Below are positions 42,769-50,892 of a stretch of DNA of 64,000 nt, in pieces. The notes beneath the pieces are model-generated. The model searched no databases, was not told where the DNA came from, and saw nothing but the letters and a program-made list of their open reading frames with translations. The stretch spans positions 310,001 to 374,000 of the forward strand of contig NZ_BCFL01000020.1 in assembly GCF_002217755.1 (NCBI RefSeq), given 5' to 3'. The position numbers were made by a program, and so were the translations under genes. Each line of letters begins with the position of its first letter. Position 1 is the first letter of the stretch. This DNA comes from Streptomyces hyaluromycini. Lineage in GTDB: Bacteria > Actinomycetota > Actinomycetes > Streptomycetales > Streptomycetaceae.

Positions 42769-43458
42769 TCAGGCCTCTGCCGTACGGCACTCCGGGTGGC
42801 CCCAGCCCTGCGCGTTCTTGGCGATGGACTCGCCGGCCGCGTAGGGGCGGCCGCACAGGCAGCGGCCGGGGAACTTCGCCTTGATGGTGCGGGACGAGGA
42901 GGCGCCCGCCGCGCTCTTGCGGGGTGCCGCCTTGCGGCGCGGGGCCGCGGCGGAGGCGGCGGACGCCAGGGACGGCGGCGGCTCCGGGGAGCCCAGGGCG
43001 CTGCCCGCGGCCTCCTGGACCACGGCCGCCTGGCTGGCCGCGCGGTCGGCGAAGTCGTTCAGCGGATCGCCGTCGACCTGGTGGGCGGGGACGTACCGGA
43101 AGTCGACCGTGCGGCCGTCGAGGAGTTCGTCGATGCGGACGACCAGGTCCTGGTTGGCGACCGGCTTGCCCGCGGAGGTCTTCCAGCCGTTGCGCTTCCA
43201 GCCGGGCAGCCAGGTGGTGACGGCCTTCATCGCGTACTGCGAGTCCATCCGCACCTCAAGAGGCACGTCCGGCGCGACGGCCGTCAGCAGCCGCTCCAGG
43301 GCGGTCAGTTCGGCCACGTTGTTGGTGGCCTTGCCGAGCGGCCCGGCCTCCCAGCGGGCCGGAGTCGCCGCGTCGTCCGACACCACCCAGGCCCAGCCTG
43401 CCGGTCCCGGGTTTCCCTTAGAAGCCCCGTCGCACGCGGCCACCACTCGTTCACGCAT
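42769..43458 (-). CDS. Ribonuclease HI with Cys/His-rich C-terminal tail
   Basis: 229 aa (ATG 43458; ATG 43470 is also in frame). RNase H core 1-150 with the metal-binding set Asp (ACDGASKGNPG), Glu (NVAELTALE), Asp (RMDSQYAM) and Asp (NDFADRAA). It cuts RNA in RNA/DNA hybrids. After an Ala/Pro/Lys linker comes a C-terminal segment with CLCGRP and GHPEC spaced like a small zinc-binding knuckle, not found in standard RNase HI. Convergent with melC2. Confidence 0.9.
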   Translation of the reverse strand: MRERVVAACDGASKGNPGPAGWAWVVSDDAATPARWEAGPLGKATNNVAELTALERLLTAVAPDVPLEVRMDSQYAMKAVTTWLPGWKRNGWKTSAGKPVANQDLVVRIDELLDGRTVDFRYVPAHQVDGDPLNDFADRAASQAAVVQEAAGSALGSPEPPPSLASAASAAAPRRKAAPRKSAAGASSSRTIKAKFPGRCLCGRPYAAGESIAKNAQGWGHPECRTAEA

Positions 43459-43517
43459 GCGCCCGATCATGCCACGGCCGGGCGGGGTGCCCGGCCGGGG
43501 CCCGGGATCCGCCCAGG

Positions 43518-44312
43518 TCAGACGTCCGTGGTCGGCGGCATCTCGCCTTCGGTGGTCGTGACGTCGATCACCGAGAAGTTGGCGCCCTGCGGGTCGCTGA
43601 GCGCCGCGAACCGGCCGAAGGGGCTGGTCATCGGCCCGAAGCGGAGCACCGCGCCGAGCTTCGTCGCCTTGGCGACGGCCTCGTCGCAGTCGGCGACGGT
43701 GAAGTACACGTTGACGTACGAGGGCACCTCGGGCGGGAAGTCGTCGGTCATCCGCATCCGGCCGAGGACGGGCTGCTCACGGAGGTTGAACGTGCGGAAG
43801 TCGACGTTGTCGTCCTCGATCTGCCGGACCGTGTAGGGGAAGACGGCCGCGAGGAAGGAGTCGGCCTTCTCGGGCTCGCGGGTGAAGACCTCCGCCCAGC
43901 AGTAGGCGCCGGGCACGGCCGTGGCCTCGAAGCCCTCGTGGACACCGCCCTGCCAGATCCCGAACACCGCGCCGCTGGGCTCACGGGCCAGGCACATCGT
44001 GCCGAAGTCGCCGACCTGCATCGGCTCCATCAGCACCTCGCCGCCGTTCTCCCGGATCCTGGCGGCTGCGGCCGCCGCGTCCGGCGAGGCGAAGTACAGG
44101 CACCACTGCGAGTGCCCCTCCTGACCGGGCATGGGCGGGACGACGGCGGCCACGGCCTTGCCGTTCACATAGGCCTGGGTGTAGTTGCCGTACTCCGAGG
44201 ACGACTCGCCGAAGGTCCAGCCGAGGACCTCGCCGTAGAAGCTCTTGGCCCCCTCCAGGTCGCTGAACATCGCGTCGGCCCAACAGGGGGTTCCTTCAGG
44301 TTGTACCGCCAT
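43518..44312 (-). CDS. VOC (glyoxalase/dioxygenase fold) protein, two modules
   Basis: 264 aa made of two VOC modules (about 8-125 and 133-255). Each has the paired beta-alpha-beta-beta-beta units and segments such as WADAMFSD, FYGEVLGW and FGIWQGG. Similar to the actinobacterial proteins annotated as hydroxylases or 27-kDa antigen Cfp30B-like. Metal ligands are incomplete, so binding (drug or metabolite) is as likely as catalysis. Cytosolic. Confidence 0.85.
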   Translation of the reverse strand: MAVQPEGTPCWADAMFSDLEGAKSFYGEVLGWTFGESSSEYGNYTQAYVNGKAVAAVVPPMPGQEGHSQWCLYFASPDAAAAAARIRENGGEVLMEPMQVGDFGTMCLAREPSGAVFGIWQGGVHEGFEATAVPGAYCWAEVFTREPEKADSFLAAVFPYTVRQIEDDNVDFRTFNLREQPVLGRMRMTDDFPPEVPSYVNVYFTVADCDEAVAKATKLGAVLRFGPMTSPFGRFAALSDPQGANFSVIDVTTTEGEMPPTTDV

Positions 44313-44448
44313 CGCCGCGGCCCTTCCGATCGTGCGGGTTCTCCCGGTTCCTCACGCTAGCCACCGGGCGGTCCGCCCGCGCGCCGAACGCCGGACTCCG
44401 GCAGAGACTGGGAGGGGAGTGGGGGGCCTTCGGCGGACGGGGCGCGGT

Positions 44449-45468
44449 ATGGCGGACGTGATGCGGGCATGGTCGGTGCAGCGACCCGGGCCGGTCGAGG
44501 GGGATCCGCTGCGGCTGGTCGAGCGGCGGATGCCGGTGCCCGGGGCGGACGAGCTGCTGGTGCGGGTGCGGGCCTGCGGGGTGTGCCGTACCGATCTGCA
44601 TGTCACCGAGGGAGATCTGCCGGTGCACCGGACCGGGGTGACGCCGGGGCACGAGGTGGTCGGGGAGGTCGCGGGGACGGGCGCCGGGGTGGCGGACTTC
44701 GCGGTCGGCGACCGGGTCGGGGTGGCCTGGCTGCGGCGCACGGACGGGGAGTGCGCGTACTGCCGGCGGGGCGCCGAGAACCTGTGCCCGTACTCGGAGT
44801 ACACCGGCTGGGACGCCGACGGCGGTTACGCGGAGTACACGACCGTGCCGGCCGCCTTCGCCTACCGGCTGCCCGGCGCCCTGGGTGACGTCGCGCTCGC
44901 GCCGCTGCTGTGCGCCGGGATCATCGGCTACCGCGCGCTGCGCCGGGCCTCGCTCCCGCCGGGCGGACGGCTCGGTCTGTACGGCTTCGGGGGCAGCGCC
45001 CACCTGTGTGCGCAGGTGGCGCTCGCCGAGGGCGCGCGGGTGCATGTGCTCACCCGGGGTGCAGAGGCGCGGCGGCTGGCCGTGGAGCTGGGCGCGGCCT
45101 CGGCGCGGGACGCCTACGAGGCGCCGCCCGAGCCGCTGGACAGCGCGATCCTGTTCGCGCCGGTCGGCGACCTGGTACCGGTCGCGCTGCGCGCCCTGGA
45201 CCGGGGCGGAGTGCTGGCGGTCGCGGGCATCCACCTCAGCGACGTGCCGGCGCTGAACTACGAACGTGAGCTGTTCTACGAGCGGGAGTTGCGCAGCGTC
45301 ACCTCCAACACCCGTGCCGACGGGCGGGAGTTCCTGGCGCTCGCCGAGCGGCACGGCGTGCACGCGACCACCCACACGTATCCGCTGTCGGAGGCCCCGC
45401 GGGCACTGCGGGACCTCAAGGCCGGGCGCTTCGACGGGGCCGCGGTGCTGGTCAACGACTTTTCCTGA
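44449..45468 (+). CDS. Zinc-dependent alcohol dehydrogenase (MDR family)
   Basis: 339 aa from ATG 44449 (ATG 44461 possible). Catalytic zinc ligands Cys in GVCRTDLH (about 44) and GHEVVGE; the structural-zinc lobe retains only part of the four-Cys set (CAYCRRGAENLCPYS has three). NAD loop LYGFGGSAH. Cytosolic oxidation of alcohols or reduction of aldehydes. No partner gene evident; divergent from the VOC gene. Confidence 0.88.
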   Translation: MADVMRAWSVQRPGPVEGDPLRLVERRMPVPGADELLVRVRACGVCRTDLHVTEGDLPVHRTGVTPGHEVVGEVAGTGAGVADFAVGDRVGVAWLRRTDGECAYCRRGAENLCPYSEYTGWDADGGYAEYTTVPAAFAYRLPGALGDVALAPLLCAGIIGYRALRRASLPPGGRLGLYGFGGSAHLCAQVALAEGARVHVLTRGAEARRLAVELGAASARDAYEAPPEPLDSAILFAPVGDLVPVALRALDRGGVLAVAGIHLSDVPALNYERELFYERELRSVTSNTRADGREFLALAERHGVHATTHTYPLSEAPRALRDLKAGRFDGAAVLVNDFS

Positions 45469-45696
45469 GCCCAACCCCCGCACGGCCCGGGCACGAGAGC
45501 GGGCGACCGGCGCACGATCGGGAAACACCACCCTTTCCACCCTGAACACCAGGTTTGCGCAACTAAGGCATGCAACCGCCCCTTTCGCGCCGTACCCGTA
45601 GATCACCAAGGCTGTTTGGCTTGTCCGTGCGCACCACCACCTCGCACACCACCGACCCGCCGGGTCACCGTTGTTCACCTCTCTGCTGGAGGGAAT

Positions 45697-47139
45697 GTGT
45701 CCACACCGGACAGCGTCATCGGTTCCGCCGTCGACGAGCCCGAGCCGGATCCGACCGCCGACGGGCAGCTCACCAGCCTGAGCACCCGGGCGGCACGCCA
45801 GCTCGCCACGACCACCAAGTCCGAACCGCAGATGCAGGCCATCACCTCCCGGTGGCTGCTGAAGACGCTGCCGTGGGTGGACGTCAAGGGCGGCACCTAC
45901 CGGGTCAACCGGCGCCTCCAACTGCGCACCGGGCGGGGCCGGGTGAGTTTCGAGCACAACGGCGGGGACGACATCCGGGTCATCCCGCAGACCCTCACCG
46001 AGCTGCCGATCCTGCGGGGTTACGACGACCCGGACGCGTTGAACCAGCTCGCCGACCGGTTCCAGCCCCGCGAGGTGCGCGCCGGGCAGGTGCTGTTCGA
46101 GGCGGGGCAGCCGGTCACCGAGACCTATCTGGTGGTGCACGGCCGGTTCATCCGGTACGCGGCCGGCAAGTACGGCGAGGAGGAGGTCGTCGGGGTCGTC
46201 ACCGACGGCGACCAGATGGGCGACGAGGCGGTCGGCCAGACCGATCCGCTCTGGCTCACCTCGGTCCGGGCGGAGACTGCTGGGGTGGTCCTCGCGCTGC
46301 CCTGGGCGGTCGCCGAGGAGATCATGGACCGGGTGCCGTCGCTCGGCGCCCATCTGCAGGCCTACGTCGACCGGCAGCGGCTGCCGATGAACCGCAAGGG
46401 CGAGGCCGAGGTGCCGGTGCAGGCCGGCCACACCGGCGAGCCGACCCTGCAGGGCGGCTTCGTGGACTACGAACTCGCGCCGCGCGAGTACGAGTTGTCG
46501 CTCACCCAGACCGTGCTGCGGGTGCACTCGCGGGTCGCCGACCTCTACAACCACCCGATGGACCAGACCCAGCAGCAGCTGCGCCTCACGGTCGAGGAGA
46601 TCCGCGAGCGCCAGGAGTGGGAGCTGGTCAACAACCGGGAGTTCGGGCTCCTGCACAACATCGACTACGGGCAGCGGATCAGTTCGTTCACCGGTCCGCC
46701 GACCCCGGACGACATGGACGAGCTGATCTCCATGCGCCGCAAGACCAAGGTGATCCTGGCGCACCCGAAGGCGATCGCGGCCTTCTTCCGGCAGTGCAAC
46801 CGGCGCGGCCTGGTGCCGCCGTCCACCAACGTCGACGGGCACGAGATCCCGGCCTGGCGCGGGGTCCCGATCTATCCGTGCAGCAAGATCCCGATCAGTG
46901 ACGACCACACCAGCAGCATCATCGCGCTGCGCACCGGCGAGGCCGACCAGGGGGTCATCGGCCTCTACCAGACCGGCATCCCCGAGGAGTTCCAGCCCGG
47001 CCTGAACGTCCGCTTCATGGGCGTCAACGAGCAGGCCGTCATCAACTACCTGGTCACCGCCTACTACTCGCTCGCCGTCCTGGTCCCCGACGCGGCCGGG
47101 ATCCTGGAGAACGTCCAGCTCGGCCGCACCGCCGACTGA
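45697..47139 (+). CDS. Family 2B encapsulin shell protein with inserted cyclic-nucleotide-binding-like domain
   Basis: 480 aa, GTG after GGAGGG. HK97-type shell halves (about 25-105 and 225-480) flank an inserted cNMP-binding-like domain (105-225). C-terminal blocks (SSFTGPPTPDDMDELI, KVILAHPKAIAAF, VIGLYQTGIPEE) are those of family 2 encapsulins formerly called EshA-like or Crp-like proteins. It assembles a protein shell around a cargo enzyme. Next to a terpene cyclase and a GPP methyltransferase it should house 2-methylisoborneol-type synthesis. The cassette GDQMGDEAVG lacks the usual downstream Arg (W186-L187 instead), so nucleotide binding is doubtful. The 228-bp leader has no gene; an imperfect GGTTTGC/GCAACC dyad is at 45552-45577. 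Confidence 0.92.
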   Translation: MSTPDSVIGSAVDEPEPDPTADGQLTSLSTRAARQLATTTKSEPQMQAITSRWLLKTLPWVDVKGGTYRVNRRLQLRTGRGRVSFEHNGGDDIRVIPQTLTELPILRGYDDPDALNQLADRFQPREVRAGQVLFEAGQPVTETYLVVHGRFIRYAAGKYGEEEVVGVVTDGDQMGDEAVGQTDPLWLTSVRAETAGVVLALPWAVAEEIMDRVPSLGAHLQAYVDRQRLPMNRKGEAEVPVQAGHTGEPTLQGGFVDYELAPREYELSLTQTVLRVHSRVADLYNHPMDQTQQQLRLTVEEIRERQEWELVNNREFGLLHNIDYGQRISSFTGPPTPDDMDELISMRRKTKVILAHPKAIAAFFRQCNRRGLVPPSTNVDGHEIPAWRGVPIYPCSKIPISDDHTSSIIALRTGEADQGVIGLYQTGIPEEFQPGLNVRFMGVNEQAVINYLVTAYYSLAVLVPDAAGILENVQLGRTAD

Positions 47140-47156
47140 CGGCCTGGAGCACATCC

Positions 47157-48209
47157 ATGAGCACAACCACCACCTCCTACGCCCTGCCGGGGCCGCCGAA
47201 CATCGCGGAACGGCTGCGCCCGGCCAGACGCACCGGGGCGGTCCCCGGACTGCACTACCGGCCGGCCGTGCCCGCCGACCCGGAGAAGGCCGCCGAACTC
47301 GACCGCCGCCTTGAGGCCTGGGCCCGCGAGCTGGACCTGTTCCCCGCGGCCTGGAAGGGGGACTTCTCCGGCTTCCAGTTCGGCCGGGCCGTCGCCCTGC
47401 AGCATCCGGGCGGACTCGACCTGGACCGGCTCACCGCCGCCGGCAAGCTGCTGCTCGCCGAGAACATCGTGGACTCCTGCTACTGCGAGGAGGACGAGGG
47501 GCGGGGCGGATCACGGCGGGGCCTCGGCGGCCCGCTGATCATCGCCCAGTCGGCGCTCGACCCCTACCACGGCATTCCGGAGCTGGAGGAGGAGTGGCGC
47601 GAGGGGATCCAGGCCGACGGCCCGCTGCGCTCGTACCACCACGCCCTCGCGGACTACGCCGGCTTCGCCACGCCCAGCCAGACGGCCCGGTTCGTGCACG
47701 ACATGGCCCGGCTGCACATGGGCTATCTCGGCGAGGCCGCGTGGATGGAGACCGGGTATGTGCCGCGGGTCTGGGAGTACCTGGTGATGCGGCAGTTCAA
47801 CAACTTCCGGCCCTGCCTGTCGATCGTCGACGCGGTGGACGGCTACGAACTGCCCGAACAGCTCTACGCCCGCCCGGAGATCCAGCGGATCACGGCCCTG
47901 GCCTGCAACGCCACCACGATCGTCAATGATCTGTACTCCTTCACCAAGGAGCTGGCGAGCGACCCGGACCACCTGAACCTGCCCCAGGTGGTGGCCGCCA
48001 ACGACCGGCGCGGGCTGAAGGCGGCCTATCTGAAGTCCGTCGGCATCCACAACCGGGTCATGGAGGCCTTCGAGGAGGAGTCGGCCGCCCTGGCCGCCAC
48101 CTCGCCGCTGATCGCGCGCTACGCCGAGGGGCTGGCCGCCTGGGTCGCCGGCAACCACGAGTGGCACGCCACCAACACCAGCCGCTACCACCTGCCCGAC
48201 TACTGGTAG
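47157..48209 (+). CDS. Terpene cyclase, 2-methylisoborneol / 2-methylenebornane synthase type
   Basis: 350 aa, 17 bp after the encapsulin. Class I terpene synthase: variant Asp-rich motif D106-S-C-Y-C-E-E-D and the NDLYSFTKE motif (257-265) for Mg-diphosphate. Cyclises 2-methyl-GPP. Known 2-MIB synthases have a long Pro/Gly-rich N-terminus (about 100 aa) carrying the shell-targeting segment; here only about 30 residues (PGPPNIAERLRPARR region) precede the core. Product identity (2-MIB or 2-methylenebornane) is open. Confidence 0.9.
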   Translation: MSTTTTSYALPGPPNIAERLRPARRTGAVPGLHYRPAVPADPEKAAELDRRLEAWARELDLFPAAWKGDFSGFQFGRAVALQHPGGLDLDRLTAAGKLLLAENIVDSCYCEEDEGRGGSRRGLGGPLIIAQSALDPYHGIPELEEEWREGIQADGPLRSYHHALADYAGFATPSQTARFVHDMARLHMGYLGEAAWMETGYVPRVWEYLVMRQFNNFRPCLSIVDAVDGYELPEQLYARPEIQRITALACNATTIVNDLYSFTKELASDPDHLNLPQVVAANDRRGLKAAYLKSVGIHNRVMEAFEEESAALAATSPLIARYAEGLAAWVAGNHEWHATNTSRYHLPDYW

Positions 48210-48258
48210 CCACCGAGCCCATCCGAAACACCGTCAGAAACACTTCGAGGAGCAACTG

Positions 48259-49143
48259 TTGACGACCGCCCCTGTCGCTCGGAAGACCACCACGTCAGCC
48301 CCGGTGCCGACCCAGTCCAGGTACCAGAACAGCGTCGCGGAGTACTGGAACGCCGAGGAGAACCCGGTCAACCTCGAACTCGGAAAGATCGACGACCTCT
48401 ACCATCACCACTACGGCATCGGTGAGGCCGACTGGTCGGTGCTCGACGAGCCCGACCCCGCGCTGCGCAAGGAGCGCGTCACCGGTGAGCTGCACCGTCT
48501 GGAGCACGCCCAGGCCGAGCTGCTCGCCTCCCACCTCGGCGCCCTCACGCCGGCCGACCGGGTCTTCGACGCGGGCTGCGGCCGCGGTGGCGGCAGCATC
48601 GTGGCGAACCTGCGCTACGGCTGCCACTGCGACGGGGTGACCATCTCCGCCAAGCAGGCCGACTTCGCCAACGAGATGGCCCGCAAGCGGGAGGTCGGCG
48701 ACAAGGTCCGCTACCACCACCGGAACATGCTGGACACCGGCTTCGAGACGGGCGCGTACGCGGCGTCGTGGAACAACGAGTCCACGATGTACGTCGAGCT
48801 GGAGCTGCTGTTCGCCGAGCACGCCCGGCTGCTGCGCCGCGGCGGACGCTATGTGACGATCACCGGCTGCTACAACAACACCTACGGGCAGGCGTCCCGC
48901 GAGGTGTCCCTGATCAACGCGCACTACATCTGCGACATCCACCCGAGGTCGGAGTACTTCCGGGCGATGGCCGCCAACCGGCTGGTGCCGGTCCACGTGG
49001 AGGACCTCACCGCGGCGACGATCCCGTACTGGGAACTGCGCAAGCAGGCCGACCACCTGGTGACGGGGATCGAGGACGCGTTCCTCACCGCGTACAAGAA
49101 CGGCAGCTTCCAGTATCTGCTGATCGTGGCCGACCGGGTCTGA
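48259..49143 (+). CDS. Geranyl diphosphate 2-C-methyltransferase
   Basis: 294 aa with TTG start; GAGGAG lies 6 nt upstream. SAM-binding motif FDAGCGRGGGS (about 96-106), aromatic/acid active-site segments (YQNSVAEYWNAEENPVNLELG, here shortened to YWNAEENPVNL; SWNNESTMYVEL) as in GPPMT. Methylates C2 of GPP with SAM, giving the substrate of the adjacent cyclase. Third gene of the operon, ended by a strong palindrome. Confidence 0.94.
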   Translation: MTTAPVARKTTTSAPVPTQSRYQNSVAEYWNAEENPVNLELGKIDDLYHHHYGIGEADWSVLDEPDPALRKERVTGELHRLEHAQAELLASHLGALTPADRVFDAGCGRGGGSIVANLRYGCHCDGVTISAKQADFANEMARKREVGDKVRYHHRNMLDTGFETGAYAASWNNESTMYVELELLFAEHARLLRRGGRYVTITGCYNNTYGQASREVSLINAHYICDIHPRSEYFRAMAANRLVPVHVEDLTAATIPYWELRKQADHLVTGIEDAFLTAYKNGSFQYLLIVADRV

Positions 49144-49162
49144 CCCGGCGGCGGGTCCACGA

Positions 49163-49190
49163 GGGGGCGGTGTCCGCGGACACCGCCCCC
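49163..49190. terminator. Bidirectional terminator, 28-bp perfect palindrome
   Basis: GGGGGCGGTGTCC-GC-GGACACCGCCCCC, perfectly self-complementary, midway between the methyltransferase stop and the convergent VOC stop. Confidence 0.85.
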
Positions 49191-49203
49191 GTCCCCGTAC
49201 GGC

Positions 49204-49686
49204 TCACTCCCCCGCGTACGCCTTCCGCAGCGCGGCGATGTCGAGCTTGCCCATGCTGTACATGGCCCGGGTGGTGCGCGCGGCCTTCACCGGGTCGGCA
49301 TCGCCGATCATGTCGATCAGCCCGTCCGGAATCACCTGCCAGGACACGCCGTACCTGTCCTTGAGCCAGCCGCACGGGCCGGGTTCGCCGCCGTTCTCGG
49401 TGAGCTTGGCCCAGTAGTGGTCGACCTCCTCCTGTCCGGCGCAGTAGATCTGGAACGAGATCGCCTCGGTGAACTTGAACTGCGGGCCGCCGTTGATGGC
49501 CACGAACTTCTGCCCGTTGGCCGTGAAGTCGACGGCCAGCACGGAGCCCGCCTCCCCGGGACCGGCCTCGTTGTACCGGCCGACCTTCCCGATGCTGGAG
49601 TTCTTGAAGATCGACACGTAGTGGTGGGCGGCCTCCTCGGCCTGCCCGTCGAACCAGAGACACGTGGTGAATCCGTCGGCGGTCAT
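49204..49686 (-). CDS. VOC family protein, PhnB / 3-demethylubiquinone-methyltransferase-like (PF06983)
   Basis: 160 aa, ATG after AGGAGG. Motifs TCLWFDGQAEEAAHHYVSIF, INGGPQFKFTEA and WKLTENGG-type segment place it in the PhnB-like VOC group; despite the old Pfam name there is no SAM motif. Cytosolic, role unknown. Convergent with the terpene operon. Confidence 0.9.
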   Translation of the reverse strand: MTADGFTTCLWFDGQAEEAAHHYVSIFKNSSIGKVGRYNEAGPGEAGSVLAVDFTANGQKFVAINGGPQFKFTEAISFQIYCAGQEEVDHYWAKLTENGGEPGPCGWLKDRYGVSWQVIPDGLIDMIGDADPVKAARTTRAMYSMGKLDIAALRKAYAGE

Positions 49687-49756
49687 GGACACCTCCTGGG
49701 AGCGGGGAACGCGGTCATGTGTACCGACCCCCGCCAATCGAGAAACTAATCGCTCA

Positions 49757-49774
49757 GCGCCCCAGCAGGGGCGC
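49757..49774. repeat. Hairpin fragment of the Streptomyces repeat
   Basis: GCGCCCC-AGCA-GGGGCGC followed by GGGGCTGACC. Only the hairpin and a short tail of the repeat family are present. It lies upstream of the methyltransferase gene. Confidence 0.6.
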
Positions 49775-49895
49775 GGGGCTGACCTCTCCGGCACAGACTG
49801 GGCGTACGGCGTCCCCACGGCTCAGCCGCCGCCGGGCGGCCGGGGCCGGCGAAAAGCGCTGGCCCCGAGGGACGGGCAGCGGCATTCTGCCCCGC

Positions 49896-50708
49896 GTGGA
49901 CGCACTGGAATTCAGGGTGAAAGAACCGAAACTGCGGGACATCTTCGACCAGGACGCCGAGCGGTACGAACGGGCCCGGCCCCGCTACCCCGCCTCGCTG
50001 ATCGAGGAGCTGGTCCGGGTCACGGGGGCCGGGCCGGGCGTCCGGGTGCTGGAGATCGCCCCGGGCACCGGCAAACTCACCGTCGATCTGGCCGGCTCCG
50101 GCTGTTCGATCACCGCCGTGGAGATCGGCCCGAACATGGCCGCCGTGGCCCGCCGTCAACTGGCGGCGTTTCCCGAGGTGGGCGTGGTGGTCGCGGCCTT
50201 CGAACAGTGGGAGCTGCCGCCGGAGCCGTTCGACGCGGTGGTCTGCGCGACCGCCTTCCACTGGATCGACCCGGCGGTCCGGATGCCCAAGGCGGCCCGG
50301 GCACTGCGCCCGGGCGGGCAGCTCGGCGTCGTCGCCACCCACCATGTGGCCGGCGGCACCGAGGCCTTCTTCGCCGAGGTCCAGGAGTGCTACGAGCGCT
50401 GGGATCCGGCCACCCCGCCGGGTCTGCGCCTGACCCGCGAGTCCGACCTCGCGACCGACACGACCGAGTTCACCGGCTCCCCGCACTTCACCGACGTCTC
50501 CGTGCACGGCCATGCCCAGGAGATCACGTACACCACCGACCAGTACCTGGACGTGCTGCTCACCTACTCGAACCACCGGGCGCTCCCGGAGACCGCCCGG
50601 AGCGGGCTGCTCACGGGCATCCGCGGGCTGATCGACTCCCGGTACGGCGGTGTCGTCACCAAGCGCTACTGGCACGAGCTGATCACCGCGGTGCGCGTCG
50701 GAGCGTAG
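49896..50708 (+). CDS. Class I SAM-dependent methyltransferase
   Basis: 270 aa from GTG 49896 (GTG 49917 also in frame; neither has a strong site). Motif I VLEIAPGTGKLT (about 52), post-I AVEIGPNM, motif II CATAFHWIDP and LRPGGQL. Small-molecule type, cytosolic; acceptor unknown. N-terminal DQDAERYERARPRYP is usual for the UbiE/YcgJ-like group. Stands alone between the VOC and sigma genes. Confidence 0.88.
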   Translation: MDALEFRVKEPKLRDIFDQDAERYERARPRYPASLIEELVRVTGAGPGVRVLEIAPGTGKLTVDLAGSGCSITAVEIGPNMAAVARRQLAAFPEVGVVVAAFEQWELPPEPFDAVVCATAFHWIDPAVRMPKAARALRPGGQLGVVATHHVAGGTEAFFAEVQECYERWDPATPPGLRLTRESDLATDTTEFTGSPHFTDVSVHGHAQEITYTTDQYLDVLLTYSNHRALPETARSGLLTGIRGLIDSRYGGVVTKRYWHELITAVRVGA

Positions 50709-50778
50709 CCCCTCGCCCATGGACCGTCACGGACTGTTTTCAGCCACGTCCGGGCACAGGGCGCATGCGTCGCGTCAC

Positions 50779-50832
50779 CCCGGGTACCCGGGCTTCGAGG
50801 CACGCATGAGACGTCCGGCTCCGGGTACCCGG
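50779..50832. promoter_or_regulatory. Two identical palindromes ahead of the sigma factor gene
   Basis: CCCGGGTACCCGGG at 50779-50792 and CCGGGTACCCGG at 50821-50832, centres 41 bp (four helix turns) apart. They lie 60-115 bp before the ATG: a probable operator, or an overlap with a promoter whose GGGTA could be a SigB/SigF-type -10. Confidence 0.5.
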
Positions 50833-50892
50833 GCCAGGGCGACACCTGGACAGGGCCGGGACGACACCGGCCGAAGAGGCAGCCGCCGAACC

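Noticed and set aside
49163..49190. 28-bp palindrome as an operator or attachment site
   Set aside because: Position between convergent stops and perfect GC-rich stem fit a bidirectional terminator; no integrase or mobile gene is near.
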